A stretch of 64,000 nt of DNA from Bacillota bacterium (GTDB taxonomy: Bacteria > Bacillota > Clostridia > Christensenellales > Aristaeellaceae), in NCBI GenBank assembly GCA_023411375.1, contig JAEYOW010000044.1:124001-188000 (forward strand), written 5' to 3'. A program made the translations under genes and the position numbers. Position 1 is the stretch's first letter. Each line of letters starts with the position of its first letter. Below the pieces are notes generated by a model. The model saw only the letters and a list, made by a program, of their open reading frames with translations, searched no databases and was not told the DNA's origin. Below are positions 1-8,869 of the stretch, piece after piece.

Positions 1-460
1 TGGTATCGCTCGCATGGCGCAGCCGGCCTAGCGCCCGGCCCTCCTCCCCGCTAAGGAAAGCGCGCAGCGCCATCATGGGCGCGAGGTAGCGTTGCGTGTG
101 GCATACCGCGGCGCGCACACCGGCTTCCCGCGCCGCGCGGAGCATGCGCAGCCCATCTGCCGAGCTGGTTGCCAGCGGCTTTTCCACCATGATGGAAAGC
201 CCGGCTTCGCAGCAGTCCAGAAACTGCCGGCAATGCTGCTCATGGGGGGTGTTGATGAGCGCCGCGTCCAGCCGCTCGCATGCCAGCATTTCGCGGTAAT
301 CTGTGTAGACAGGAACCTGCAGCGAATACTCATCCGCAAAGGCCTCTGCCTTTTCCCGCGTGCGGTTGCATAGCGCGGCGATCTCCGCGCGCCCGGTTTT
401 TAAAAGCGCCCGTACGTTGTCGTGAGCTATCTGGCCCGTTCCAATCACGCCGATTCGCAT
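1..460 (-). CDS. Gfo/Idh/MocA family oxidoreductase, 3' end outside window
   Basis: This is the N-terminal 153 residues of an NAD(P)-dependent sugar oxidoreductase, beginning MRIGVIGTGQIAHDN (Rossmann GxGxxA-type loop) and carrying the family's EKP motif near residue 93 in IMVEKPLATS. The ATG at 460 overlaps the end of the flavoprotein gene by 16 bases, so the two are translationally linked. It is the last visible gene of the transporter/NanA-like operon. In some gut bacteria a Gfo/Idh enzyme (NanOx/YjhC type) converts 2,7-anhydro-sialic acid to Neu5Ac. That role here is an inference from context; the substrate cannot be read from the fragment. Confidence 0.9.
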   Translation of the reverse strand, partial: MRIGVIGTGQIAHDNVRALLKTGRAEIAALCNRTREKAEAFADEYSLQVPVYTDYREMLACERLDAALINTPHEQHCRQFLDCCEAGLSIMVEKPLATSSADGLRMLRAAREAGVRAAVCHTQRYLAPMMALRAFLSGEEGRALGRLRHASDT

Positions 461-2103
461 GGTTTTTCCTCCCTCAAGCAAAGCCCGCCCTCCGCCTGCG
501 TAATTTCAAAGCGTCCGGCATAGGCGTTTTCCAAATGCGGATAGTCCGCCCGGTAGTGCGAGCCCCGGCTCTCGCGCCGGTTTTGCATGGCCGTCAGCAC
601 GGCTTGCCCCAATGTGAGGAAATGCGCTGCTTTGACAGCCTGCTCGGCCTTGGTGGTATCCAGCCACGGCATGGCGGCAAAATTCTCCCGCCATTGGCAA
701 AGCTGAGAAATTGCCTCGGCAAGCGGCTTTTCCTCCCGGATGATACCGCCGGCGCGCCACATCAGGCGGCGGATTTGACCAAGCAATGGTTCGGGTTCAA
801 GCGTGCCCTCCCCGCCGTAGAGCGCCATCAGCGCATCGCGTTCCTGTTCAGGTTCAATCGAAAGGGGTTGGCATCCCATGGCAAAACGCGCCGCATTGTC
901 GCCGGCAATTTTGCCAAAGACCAGGCAGCTGCCTGTAGAGTGACCACCCAAGCGGTCCGCGCCATGGATGCCACCGCTCGCCTCGCCACAGGCAAACAGC
1001 CCGCGAACGGCAGTCTGGGTATCGCGGCCTATTTTGACGCCGCCGTTGGCAGCATGGTAGAACGGCGCGATATAAATGGGCTGGCTGGTAATATCGACGC
1101 CTTTTTCCTCTCGCAACCAGTCCACATACGGCTTGATAAAGGTAAACTTGCTTTGGAGGATTTCCTTCCTGTAGCGAAGAGCAAAGCCCCGCGTCGGACC
1201 GGGATCGCGCAAGATTTCGGCCATCATGGCGATATCGAAATACTTGGCGATGGTGCGGCACGTGAAGGGCCCGTGGGCAGAGCGCAGGCGCAGACATTCG
1301 GCGCGGTCGGCCGGATTGGGTAAGTACGCCTCCAGCAGGTCGCGCCCATCGCAGGTTTGGAGGCCGTCCGCATAGGGCAGCGCCGTTTCACGAAATACTG
1401 TTTTATAAGCGGGCGATATAAAGCCCGGGATAAACTGTAAAAACTCAAGATTGATCAGGCTTGCGCCCGCCGCCAGCGCCAGCGCTTGCCCGTCGCCGCT
1501 CACATCGGGGGTGTTAAGGTTATGCTCAAACAGGTCGCCAAATCCCCCCGTGGCCAGCACGATGCTGCGGCAGGCGATAACTTCGCGTTCCTCCCCGCGC
1601 CTTAAAACTGCGCCGTTAACCGTACCCGCTCTGGTAAGCAGGGCGATAACCGCCGTGTTTTCCAGCAGCCGGGCGTTTGACTGTGCGTCAAATATAGCGC
1701 GGGCATTTTGACGGATGCGCGTCCAATCCGACCAGACGTAGGTGGGCCGGGCGCGCGTGGCAAAGCACGCCACCTTGGGGTCCGACTCGCGGTAGCGGTC
1801 CACGCCGATTTCCGGGAATTCCCTTACGCGCTGCCGGATATCGCGGATATAGACGCGGTTCATCTCCTCGTCCGCCATACCCATAGAGGCGTCCATAATT
1901 TCTTCCAGGTACTGTTCGTCCGCGCCGGGTTCCCCGATAGAGGCCTGGCAGGCTACCATGTCCATCATGGGATAGAAGCTCGCGCCCGAGCATAGTCGTC
2001 CCTTGACGGCAACCGTAACCTGAAGGCCGCTGGAAAGGGCGGAGACGGCGCTTTTAAGCGCCGCCAGTCCGCCGCCGATAATCAGAATATCCGTCGTAAG
2101 CAT
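445..2103 (-). CDS. FAD-dependent oxidoreductase, SdhA/FrdA/L-aspartate oxidase-like
   Basis: This 552-residue flavoprotein starts with a dinucleotide-binding loop (LIIGGGLAALKSA) and has the family's later landmarks: ATGGFG in the middle, GLFACGEASGGIHGADRLGG around the FAD site, and a C-terminal ESRGSHYRADYP segment like that of succinate dehydrogenase and aspartate oxidase. No iron-sulfur or membrane-anchor subunit lies beside it, so it is probably a soluble dehydrogenase or reductase with an unknown acceptor. It sits 12 bases after the NanA-like lyase and overlaps the next oxidoreductase gene. A flavoprotein of this type is not part of the standard sialic acid pathway. Start ATG at 2103 follows an AAAGGAG site. 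Confidence 0.88.
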   Translation of the reverse strand: MLTTDILIIGGGLAALKSAVSALSSGLQVTVAVKGRLCSGASFYPMMDMVACQASIGEPGADEQYLEEIMDASMGMADEEMNRVYIRDIRQRVREFPEIGVDRYRESDPKVACFATRARPTYVWSDWTRIRQNARAIFDAQSNARLLENTAVIALLTRAGTVNGAVLRRGEEREVIACRSIVLATGGFGDLFEHNLNTPDVSGDGQALALAAGASLINLEFLQFIPGFISPAYKTVFRETALPYADGLQTCDGRDLLEAYLPNPADRAECLRLRSAHGPFTCRTIAKYFDIAMMAEILRDPGPTRGFALRYRKEILQSKFTFIKPYVDWLREEKGVDITSQPIYIAPFYHAANGGVKIGRDTQTAVRGLFACGEASGGIHGADRLGGHSTGSCLVFGKIAGDNAARFAMGCQPLSIEPEQERDALMALYGGEGTLEPEPLLGQIRRLMWRAGGIIREEKPLAEAISQLCQWRENFAAMPWLDTTKAEQAVKAAHFLTLGQAVLTAMQNRRESRGSHYRADYPHLENAYAGRFEITQAEGGLCLREEKPCESA

Positions 2104-2115
2104 GATGTGGCTCCT

Positions 2116-3018
2116 TTACAGGCCAAGCTCCCGCTTTATCCCGCGGAAGTCTGCGATAATCTCCGCCTGCTGGTCGGGAGCGTACCGCGTGAAGGGGCGG
2201 CGGCATATGCCCGCGTCCACGTTCTCCTCGGACTTCAGCAGTAGCTTGAGCGCCGGCAGCAGGTCATACCTGAGCAGGCAGAAGATAAGCCGGTTGGCTT
2301 CCTTCTGCGTTCTTTCCGCGCCGGCAAGATCGCCCGCCTTCATCTGTTCATCCAGCCGGATGAAGAGATCGGCAAGCAGATTATAGGTGGAACCGATGAT
2401 TCCGTCCGAGCCGAAGGCCAGGCCGCTGACAGCCATTTCATCGCTGCCGGAATACACCCGGAAATCCTCGCCCAGCGCCTCCTTGATACGGAACATGTCA
2501 TAATGGGTGGTGGATGTGTACTTGATGCCCTCCACGCCGTCGATAGCGCCCAACCGCCGGATCATCTCGAAGCTGACCAGGCCCGCCAGAGCGATGTTAT
2601 ACACAATCATAGGAAGGCCGGCGGCCTGCACCAGGTCGGCGTAATATCCCGCGATGGAATCATCTGAGAAGCGCCAGTAGATAGGCGGCACAGAGGAAAT
2701 GGCATCCGCGCCGGCTTTGGCGGCATGGCGCGCCAGATCCTCGGACGCGGCGGTGGAGATCGCCCCTGCGTGGACAATTACGGGTACCCGGCCATCCACC
2801 TCATCGATAACGGCCTCCACAAAAGCCTTGCGTTCCTCCGCCGTCATCATAAAGCCCTCTCCCGTAGAGCCGGTAAGGTACAGGCCGCCTATCTTTTTTT
2901 CGCACAGGTGGCTCGTCAGCGCCCTGGCCCGCTTGAGATCCAATTTTTCATCTTCTCCAAAGGTGGACAGCATCGCCGGAATGACGCCGCCGATTTGTTT
3001 CAAAGAAAACTTAGGCAT
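2116..3018 (-). CDS. nanA: N-acetylneuraminate lyase-like DHDPS/NAL-family aldolase
   Basis: This 300-residue protein is a TIM-barrel class I aldolase that cleaves a 2-keto sugar acid through a Schiff base. Visible landmarks are GSTGEGF (residues 50-56), the catalytic tyrosine in IVYN (Tyr140), the Schiff-base lysine in GIKYTS (Lys166), GSDEM near 191, and GIIGSTYN (206-213). The GIGSTYN and CRRPF-like segments match the N-acetylneuraminate lyase branch better than dihydrodipicolinate synthase. ATG at 3018 has a GGAGG site and overlaps the upstream ATPase gene by 8 bases. Another keto-acid aldolase specificity remains possible. Confidence 0.82.
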   Translation of the reverse strand: MPKFSLKQIGGVIPAMLSTFGEDEKLDLKRARALTSHLCEKKIGGLYLTGSTGEGFMMTAEERKAFVEAVIDEVDGRVPVIVHAGAISTAASEDLARHAAKAGADAISSVPPIYWRFSDDSIAGYYADLVQAAGLPMIVYNIALAGLVSFEMIRRLGAIDGVEGIKYTSTTHYDMFRIKEALGEDFRVYSGSDEMAVSGLAFGSDGIIGSTYNLLADLFIRLDEQMKAGDLAGAERTQKEANRLIFCLLRYDLLPALKLLLKSEENVDAGICRRPFTRYAPDQQAEIIADFRGIKRELGL

Positions 3019-4021
3019 GGTACTCCTCCATCAGATGGCAGGCGACATAGTGCTCCTTGCCGTCCACCATGTATTTGGTCAGCCTGGGAACATCGTTTTT
3101 ACACCTTTCCACGCACCGGCCACACCTGGGATGGAAAGGGCAGCCGCCTGGCGGATTGACGGGGCTGGGCACGTCTCCCTCCAGTACCTGCCGCTTGGAC
3201 TTATGGTCCAGGTCGGCTACGGGAATGGCGGAAAGCAGTGCCTGCGAATAGGGATGAAGGGTGTTCCGGTATAGATCTTCCGCGTCGGCCAGCTCAACAA
3301 TGCGTCCCAGATACATCACAGCGATCCGGTCGGAGACGTACTCCACCACGCTCAGGTCGTGGGTGATAAATACATAGGTCAGCCCCCGCTCCCGTTGCAG
3401 TTGCTTGAGCAGCTTAAGCACCTGCGCCTGAATGGATACGTCCAGCGCGCTGACAGCCTCGTCGCATATGATCAGCTCGGGGTTAACGGAAAGCGCGCGC
3501 GCGATACCGATGCGCTGACGCTGGCCGCCGGAAAACTCATGGGGATAGCGGTCCATATACTCCGGACGCATATTGACTGCCGTGAGCAGGTCGCCGATGA
3601 TTTTGCGCCGTTCCGCCCGGGTTTTGACGCCGAAACGCCTGAGCGGGTCCGCAAGGGAGCCATAGATGGTGAAAGCGGGATTGAGCGAGGAATGCGGGTC
3701 CTGAAACACGATTTGCACACGCCGCCGCATCTCGTCCATTTCCCTGTCGGAAAGCTTGCGCAGGTCGCGGTATTCCTCCCCGAAGTCGTAGTCAATCACA
3801 CCGTCGGTGGCGCGAATGAGCTGTAGCACCGATTTACCCAGCGTGGTTTTTCCACAGCCGCTTTCGCCCACAAGCCCAAGCGTCTCGCCGCGGTAAATAT
3901 CCAGATCGATGCCGTCCACGGCCTTTACATAGCCGACGGTGCGGCGGAAAACACCCTTGCGCACGGGAAAATAAGTCTTGGCGCCACGGATTTTAACCAG
4001 CGGCCGTCTTTCCTCACTCAT
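3011..4021 (-). CDS. Oligopeptide/dipeptide-type ABC transporter ATPase (OppF/DppF-like)
   Basis: The protein has 336 residues when started at the ATG at 4021, which overlaps the preceding gene's stop by 8 bases; a longer open frame upstream of this start is not native-looking. Walker A is GESGCGKTT (52-60), the Q-loop lies in VFQDPHSS, the signature is FSGGQ (163-167), Walker B is LIICDE and the switch histidine is in THDLS. The C-terminus carries the Opp-type oligopeptide extension with a cysteine cluster (CPFHPRCGRCVERC). It should pair with the OppD-like protein as the motor of the importer. Opp/Dpp-type systems also carry sialic acid in some bacteria (SatABCD), which fits this operon. 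Confidence 0.95.
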   Translation of the reverse strand: MSEERRPLVKIRGAKTYFPVRKGVFRRTVGYVKAVDGIDLDIYRGETLGLVGESGCGKTTLGKSVLQLIRATDGVIDYDFGEEYRDLRKLSDREMDEMRRRVQIVFQDPHSSLNPAFTIYGSLADPLRRFGVKTRAERRKIIGDLLTAVNMRPEYMDRYPHEFSGGQRQRIGIARALSVNPELIICDEAVSALDVSIQAQVLKLLKQLQRERGLTYVFITHDLSVVEYVSDRIAVMYLGRIVELADAEDLYRNTLHPYSQALLSAIPVADLDHKSKRQVLEGDVPSPVNPPGGCPFHPRCGRCVERCKNDVPRLTKYMVDGKEHYVACHLMEEYHA

Positions 4022-5021
4022 TTGCCAGCACCTCCTTGCAACGAAAGCAGCGCACCTTGTGCGTCCCCTCCAGCGTTTCCTTTGCCGGATGCTGCTTTTG
4101 GCACTGCTCACAGGCAAAATCGCACCGGGGCGCAAACTGGCAGCCTGCGGGGCGGTCAAACGGATCGGGCGTCGCGCCCCGGATAGGCCTCAAATCCTGG
4201 TTTTTGCCGCGGCCCAACACCGGGATGGAGCGCAGCAAAGCCCGCGTATAGGGATGCGCGGGATGGCGCAGCACCTCCGCCACCGTGCCTTCCTCCACAA
4301 TATAGCCCATGTACATTACGCTTACCTCGTCGGCGAGCTCCGTCACCACGCCCATGTCGTGGGTAATGAGCATGATGGCGGTCCCGTACTGGGTTTTCAG
4401 CTTGTTCATCAGCTCAAAAATCTGCGCCTGCACCGTCACGTCCAGCGCGGTGGTAGGTTCGTCGGCAATGAGCATTCTGGGGTTACAGCTCATTGCCATT
4501 GCAATCATGGCGCGCTGGCGCATGCCGCCGGAAAACTGATGCGGATACTCGTTCACACGCTGCTCCGGCAGCGGGATATCCATGGCGCGCAATAGCTCTA
4601 CGGCGCGCTTTCGCGCCTGCCTTGCGGACATGCCCATATGCGCGCGCAGATTTTCAGCGATCTGGAAGCCGATGGTATAAACCGGGTTAAGCGCCGTCAT
4701 AGGGTCCTGAAAGATCATGGCGATGTCGCTGCCGCGCAGGGCGCGCATTTCCCGGCTGTTGGGCGGCATCCGGTCGATGCGCAGGTCGCCCTCCGGTCTG
4801 TGGTAAATGATCTCGCCATTTTCAATGCGGGAAAGCTCCGGCAAAAGCTGCATAATGGCGGAGGCGGTCACGCTTTTTCCACAGCCGCTTTCGCCCACCA
4901 CGCACAGCGTCCGCCCGCTTTTCACAGTCAGTGATACGTCGCGGATGGCGTTGTTGCGGCGGTTATCCGTATAAAAGCTGACCGACAAATCCCGGACGCT
5001 TACCACAGGGATAGATTCCAT
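4014..5021 (-). CDS. Oligopeptide/dipeptide-type ABC transporter ATPase (OppD/DppD-like)
   Basis: This 335-residue ATPase has Walker A GESGCGKS (43-50), the Q-loop in IFQDPMTALNP, signature FSGGMRQR, Walker B MLIADEP with TTALD, and the C-terminal oligopeptide-type extension with paired cysteines (APRCDFACEQC). It is the first of two ATPases in the operon, directly behind the two permeases, and its stop overlaps the OppF-like start. ATG at 5021 follows AAGGAGG. It acts at the cytoplasmic face of the importer. Confidence 0.95.
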   Translation of the reverse strand: MESIPVVSVRDLSVSFYTDNRRNNAIRDVSLTVKSGRTLCVVGESGCGKSVTASAIMQLLPELSRIENGEIIYHRPEGDLRIDRMPPNSREMRALRGSDIAMIFQDPMTALNPVYTIGFQIAENLRAHMGMSARQARKRAVELLRAMDIPLPEQRVNEYPHQFSGGMRQRAMIAMAMSCNPRMLIADEPTTALDVTVQAQIFELMNKLKTQYGTAIMLITHDMGVVTELADEVSVMYMGYIVEEGTVAEVLRHPAHPYTRALLRSIPVLGRGKNQDLRPIRGATPDPFDRPAGCQFAPRCDFACEQCQKQHPAKETLEGTHKVRCFRCKEVLANE

Positions 5022-5040
5022 GCTGTTCAGCCTCCTTTCA

Positions 5041-5973
5041 TCAGCCGCTCTGCGTGGGGTCGGTGGAGTCGCGCAGCCCGTCGCCCATAAAGTTTACGCC
5101 GAGCACGAACAGGGAGATCACGCAGCCGACGGGCAGCCAGATCCACCAATAGTTCTGCAAAACGGTAAGGTCGTTTGCCACGTTGATGATGTTGCCCCAC
5201 GTCGCGATTTGCACGGGGACGCCAAGGCCCAGAAAGGACAGCGCCGTCTCCTGCAGGATAAACATGGCCGTAGAAAGCGTGATATTGACCGCAATTGGAC
5301 CCACGGCATTGGGCAGCATATGTTTATAACAGATTTTAAAGTTGCTTACGCCGAACGCGTGAAGCGCCTGAACGTACTCTTCTTCACGCAGGGAGAGCAT
5401 CTTTGCCCTTGCCATGCGGTAGATGCTGCCCCAACCTGTCAGGATAAAGATGAGCAGCAGGTTGCCCAGACTTTGGCCCGTAAGGGAAACCAGCAACAGT
5501 ACCAGAATGATCTGCGGAAAGGCCATAAAAACCTCGCTGACACGCATAACCAGCTTATCCAGCCAGCCTCCCCTGTAGCCGCAGTAGCTGCCCAGCGCCA
5601 CGCCCACCGCCGCCGCGCCCAGGGCAGAGCCCAGTCCCACCAGAATGGAAACCCTGCCGCCGTAAAGCACGCGCGAAAAAACGTCCCGGCCCAGCTTATC
5701 CGTGCCGAAGGGGTGCGTCCAGGAGGGGGGCTGAAGGGTTTCCTTCAGGTTGATTTTACCCGGTTCATAGGGCGAGATCAGCGGGGCGAAGATCGTGCTG
5801 AGCAGTATGATTAGAAAGACGCACAACCCCACCACAGATAATTTATTAGACAGCATCTTGCGAATGGTGCGGTTGCGCACAAGCCGTCTGCGTGCCGGTC
5901 TGGACTCCGCGCGTTGAATTTTATCCATTTTTCGCCAAAGGGCTTTTGCCCGGCCTTTTAGCTTTACCTGCAT
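5041..5973 (-). CDS. ABC transporter permease, OppC/DppC-like
   Basis: A 310-residue inner-membrane permease. It has a basic cytoplasmic N-terminus (about 45 residues), a first membrane helix at roughly 46-66, the HPFGTDKLGRDVFSRVLYGGR segment typical of OppC/DppC, and the EAA-type cytoplasmic loop (RMARAKMLSLREEEYVQALHAFG). It pairs with the OppB-like permease 15 bases upstream. ATG at 5973 follows GGAGGGAGG. Its ligand should be whatever the permuted binding protein of this operon binds. Confidence 0.94.
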   Translation of the reverse strand: MQVKLKGRAKALWRKMDKIQRAESRPARRRLVRNRTIRKMLSNKLSVVGLCVFLIILLSTIFAPLISPYEPGKINLKETLQPPSWTHPFGTDKLGRDVFSRVLYGGRVSILVGLGSALGAAAVGVALGSYCGYRGGWLDKLVMRVSEVFMAFPQIILVLLLVSLTGQSLGNLLLIFILTGWGSIYRMARAKMLSLREEEYVQALHAFGVSNFKICYKHMLPNAVGPIAVNITLSTAMFILQETALSFLGLGVPVQIATWGNIINVANDLTVLQNYWWIWLPVGCVISLFVLGVNFMGDGLRDSTDPTQSG

Positions 5974-5988
5974 ATAAACGCCTCCCTC

Positions 5989-6948
5989 CTATTCCAGCCG
6001 CACGCGCGGATCGATGAACGCCGTGAGCAGGTCCACCAGAAAGGATGCCAGCAGCACAACCGTAACAGAAAGCAGCGCGATGGCCATCACCAGCGGATAG
6101 TTCTGCCCGCGCACCGCCGTAACAAAGGCGTCGCCGATGCCCGGCCACTGAAAAATTTGTTCGATAACGACGGAGCCGCCGATAAGCATAGGCAGGCGAA
6201 AGCCGATAAGAACAATCACGGGCGTAAGCGCCACGCGGAAGCCATGCAGCAGGTATACCCGCCAGTTGGGTAGGCCCTTGGAACGGGCCGTTTTCATAAA
6301 TTCCTTGTTCATGGCGTCCAGCATGCTGGCGCGGGAGTAGCGCATCACGCCCGCCGTCATGGAGATACCCAGCACCGAGGCCGGCAATATGACGTGCCGG
6401 AACTGCTGGGCGTAGGAAACGTATTCCGGCAGCGTGCGTCCGCCGACGGGCAGCCATTTGAGATTGATGGCGAACACCAGCAAAAGCACCAGGCCGAAGA
6501 AAAATTCCGGAATGGAAACGCCGACCATGCCCAGCACGGTCAGCGAGTTATCCAGCTTGCCGCCGCGATAGATGGCGCTTAAAATGCCAAAGAGATTGCC
6601 AAGGATGGTGGAAATAAGAAGGGCATAGAGCGAAAGCTCCAGGGTAGCGGGCAGCTTCTCGGCCAGGATGGCGCCGATGGGACGTCCGCTGGTGAGGCTA
6701 TAGCCAAAGTTTCCCTGAAAAATACTGACAAGCCAATTCCAATAGCGCAGGAGAAACGGCTGGTTCAGCCCCAGCGCCTCGCGCATGGCTTCAAGCTGCT
6801 CGGGGGACAGGTTGGCGAGCTGATCGGGGCTTACCATGTAGGAAACGGCATCGCCCGGCATCAGCTCCATGCCAAGAAAAATTAAAAAGCTAATGACAAG
6901 CAGCATGGGAATCAGCGTCAGCAGCCTTCGGATGGAATACGAAAGCAT
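5989..6948 (-). CDS. ABC transporter permease, OppB/DppB-like
   Basis: A 319-residue permease opening with MLSYSIRRLLTLIPML and a first membrane helix, as in OppB/DppB, with the EAA-like loop near YSRASMLDAMNKEFMKTARSKGL and several further helices. It begins 101 bases after the binding-protein gene, across an intercistronic hairpin. ATG at 6948 follows AAGGAGGG. Confidence 0.94.
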   Translation of the reverse strand: MLSYSIRRLLTLIPMLLVISFLIFLGMELMPGDAVSYMVSPDQLANLSPEQLEAMREALGLNQPFLLRYWNWLVSIFQGNFGYSLTSGRPIGAILAEKLPATLELSLYALLISTILGNLFGILSAIYRGGKLDNSLTVLGMVGVSIPEFFFGLVLLLVFAINLKWLPVGGRTLPEYVSYAQQFRHVILPASVLGISMTAGVMRYSRASMLDAMNKEFMKTARSKGLPNWRVYLLHGFRVALTPVIVLIGFRLPMLIGGSVVIEQIFQWPGIGDAFVTAVRGQNYPLVMAIALLSVTVVLLASFLVDLLTAFIDPRVRLE

Positions 6949-6973
6949 GACTTTTCCCTCCTTGCAAATACGG

Positions 6974-7004
6974 GGCGGCGGCGTGGAGTGTTCACGCCGC
7001 CGCC
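6974..7004 (-). other. Intercistronic stem-loop between binding protein and permeases
   Basis: A perfect 12-base-pair GC-rich inverted repeat (GGCGGCGGCGTG ... CACGCCGCCGCC, 7-base loop) lies between the binding-protein stop and the first permease. No U-run follows on the minus strand, so it is more likely an mRNA-stabilising or partial-attenuation element than a full terminator. Confidence 0.75.
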
Positions 7005-7049
7005 TGTAAGGGTTAGATTGAGATGTTTGTTCCCTGCGAAAGGAGGGGT

Positions 7050-8675
7050 TTATTTCTCCGCGTGCGGGAACTTGTTGACGTAAAGCAGACGGGTGTAGCG
7101 CACGTTAACGGGGGTGACCTTCATATTCTCCATGGCCTCCAGCGCCAGCACGTCCTCCACGGACTTGGTGTAGGCGTAGTCCACCTGGCCCGCCATGGCG
7201 TTCTTAACAAGGTTGCTATCGCTTTCGCCGCTGGGGTACATGCGGATTTCGTCGATCTTGGCCACGCCGCCATAGTATTCTTCAAAGGGCACATAGGTAG
7301 CGTACTCGCCCATCTTGACGTCCTGAAGCTTGAAGGGGCCGGAACCGATGGGGAACTGCCAATAATCGGCCTGCTGCAGCAGCGCGGGGTCAACATCCTT
7401 CAAGTACTTCATGGGCAGTGGCGCGAACTGGGTGAAGGTAAGCAGGATGTTGGGGTTGACCTTTGCGAATTTGAAAGTGATGTTCCGGCCGTCAACGACG
7501 ATGCCGCTGATGTGATCCGCCGTGCCGGCCGCATATTCCTCGTACCCCTCCAACGCCTTGAAGGTTGTGAGGATGACGGGGTTGGTCTGCGCCTTTGTAG
7601 CCAGCTCAACGGTAAAGACGACATCCTCAGGGGTGATGTCCTCGCCGTCGTGCCACTTCACGCCGTCGCGCAGGGTGACGGTAAAGGTCTTGCCGTCCTC
7701 GCTCAGGCTGTAATCGCTGGCAAGGGCGCCCGCCTTGGGTGAAAGGTTCTCGTCGGCCACAAGCAGGCGGTCAAACAATACCTTCTGGCTCATGAGGAAG
7801 CCCGGGTTAAAGAACGGGGTTTCAAAGAACTCGGCGGGGCCGCCGTTGGTCAGCAGCACCTTCTTGCCGTCCGCGCCCGGCTCGATATCCCAATTGATAA
7901 TGTCCCAGTTATAGAGGTATTGCTCGTTTCCGTAGGGTGCGTCGCCACGGTTCAGGCGGTCGGACTGCACCACGAATACGGGCTGATGGTACAGCGGGAT
8001 ATTGATTTCCATCTCGTTTTCATACTTTTCCAGCGCGTGGTAGGCGGCAATCTGCGCGTCCACGTCGCCGGTGGCGTTGGTGGCGGCGATCAGCTCGTCC
8101 AGCTTGGAATCGCTGGGATTGTAGCTATTGGAGGAATAGCCACTCTGATAGCGGTCATAGTAGTCGCCCATGGATAACGCGGCCACGGCGGCATAGGCCA
8201 GGTCCCAGCCCACGGCGGAGGGGCCGTTGAGCGGGTCTTCCGGCGCTACCCACAGCTGAGAGGCCAAGTCGCCCTCCAGCTTGCGCATGGTCATCTGCAC
8301 GCCCACATCCGCCCAGTAAGCCTGGATGGCGGTGAGCAGGTCGACCGTCATCTGGTCGCCATAGTAGTACACCACATCCAGCACTTTGCCGGAATCCCAT
8401 CCCGCGTCCTTAAGCAGCTCGCGGGCCTTGTCCGGATCATAGGAATAGGGGTTGAGACCTTCGGCACGCCATGCGCCTTCGGGGGCCATGACCTGCGCGA
8501 CAGTCGCCTTGCCGGCCATCAGCGAATCGATGATCGCGTCCATATCGATGGCATAGGCCAGCGCCTGGCGAACACGTACATCCGACAAGGGGTTGCTGTT
8601 GGTCGGCTCCGCCACGGCGGCGGCGCAACCCATCAGCACAGCAAGGGCCAGCAACAGAGAGACGAGCTTTTTCAT
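7050..8675 (-). CDS. Circularly permuted family-5 extracellular solute-binding protein
   Basis: This 541-residue secreted protein is the substrate receptor of the adjacent Opp-type importer. Residues 1-23 form a signal peptide (MKKLVSLLLALAVLMGC AAAVA; either a weak lipobox LMGC or an AVA cleavage). The order of the mature part is inverted relative to DppA/OppA. Residues about 29-266 are the canonical C-terminal half, starting with DVRVRQALAYAID and ending YLYNWDIINWDIE. Residues 267-541 are the canonical N-terminal half, with DGKKVLLTNGG, SEDGKTFTVTLRDGVKWHDG, ITPEDVVF, IGSGPFKL and a last segment YTRLLYVNKFPHAEK, which in normal homologues directly precedes the DVRVRQAL motif. The frame is unbroken. 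ATG at 8675 (GAGGAGG, 8 bases) is preferred to GTG at 8678. Confidence 0.93.
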   Translation of the reverse strand: MKKLVSLLLALAVLMGCAAAVAEPTNSNPLSDVRVRQALAYAIDMDAIIDSLMAGKATVAQVMAPEGAWRAEGLNPYSYDPDKARELLKDAGWDSGKVLDVVYYYGDQMTVDLLTAIQAYWADVGVQMTMRKLEGDLASQLWVAPEDPLNGPSAVGWDLAYAAVAALSMGDYYDRYQSGYSSNSYNPSDSKLDELIAATNATGDVDAQIAAYHALEKYENEMEINIPLYHQPVFVVQSDRLNRGDAPYGNEQYLYNWDIINWDIEPGADGKKVLLTNGGPAEFFETPFFNPGFLMSQKVLFDRLLVADENLSPKAGALASDYSLSEDGKTFTVTLRDGVKWHDGEDITPEDVVFTVELATKAQTNPVILTTFKALEGYEEYAAGTADHISGIVVDGRNITFKFAKVNPNILLTFTQFAPLPMKYLKDVDPALLQQADYWQFPIGSGPFKLQDVKMGEYATYVPFEEYYGGVAKIDEIRMYPSGESDSNLVKNAMAGQVDYAYTKSVEDVLALEAMENMKVTPVNVRYTRLLYVNKFPHAEK

Positions 8676-8748
8676 CACGGTTACCTCCTCAATGGTTATG
8701 AAGTTGGGAAAGCGGTGAGGCGCGCTTCGGAGCGCTTTGGATGTTTAT

Positions 8749-8777
8749 AATATACCATAATCGAATGTATGAATCAA
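8749..8777 (-). promoter_or_regulatory. Promoter of the binding protein/transporter operon
   Basis: Reading the minus strand, TTGATT (8772-8777), a 17-base spacer and TATATT (8749-8754) lie about 75 bases before the binding-protein start. The divergent regulator's promoter begins 64 bases away. Confidence 0.75.
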
Positions 8778-8814
8778 CCTGTATTTTAACGATTTAACCA
8801 TCAATTTAAAATCT

Positions 8815-8834
8815 ATTATATTAAAATATATAAT
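8815..8834. promoter_or_regulatory. AT-rich near-palindrome, candidate regulator site
   Basis: ATTATAT, four bases, then ATATATAAT lies midway between the divergent promoters of the transporter operon and the FadR-type regulator gene. It is a plausible operator, but the sequence is low-complexity AT and no second copy was found. Confidence 0.3.
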
Positions 8835-8840
8835 TAACTA

Positions 8841-8869
8841 TTGAAATTAACAACCATTTATACTACAAT
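8841..8869 (+). promoter_or_regulatory. Promoter of the FadR-type regulator and yhcH-like gene
   Basis: TTGAAA (8841-8846), a 17-base spacer and TACAAT (8864-8869), placed 59 bases upstream of the regulator's start codon. Confidence 0.75.

Noticed and set aside
280..1323. Long plus-strand open frame opposite the flavoprotein gene
   Set aside because: It is a GC-rich shadow frame: no ribosome binding site, basic low-complexity translation, and the minus strand encodes a complete recognisable flavoprotein.
4022..4159. N-terminal extension of the OppF-like ATPase
   Set aside because: The extra 46 residues are arginine/alanine shadow sequence inside the upstream gene; ATG 4021 gives the usual family length and an 8-base overlap.
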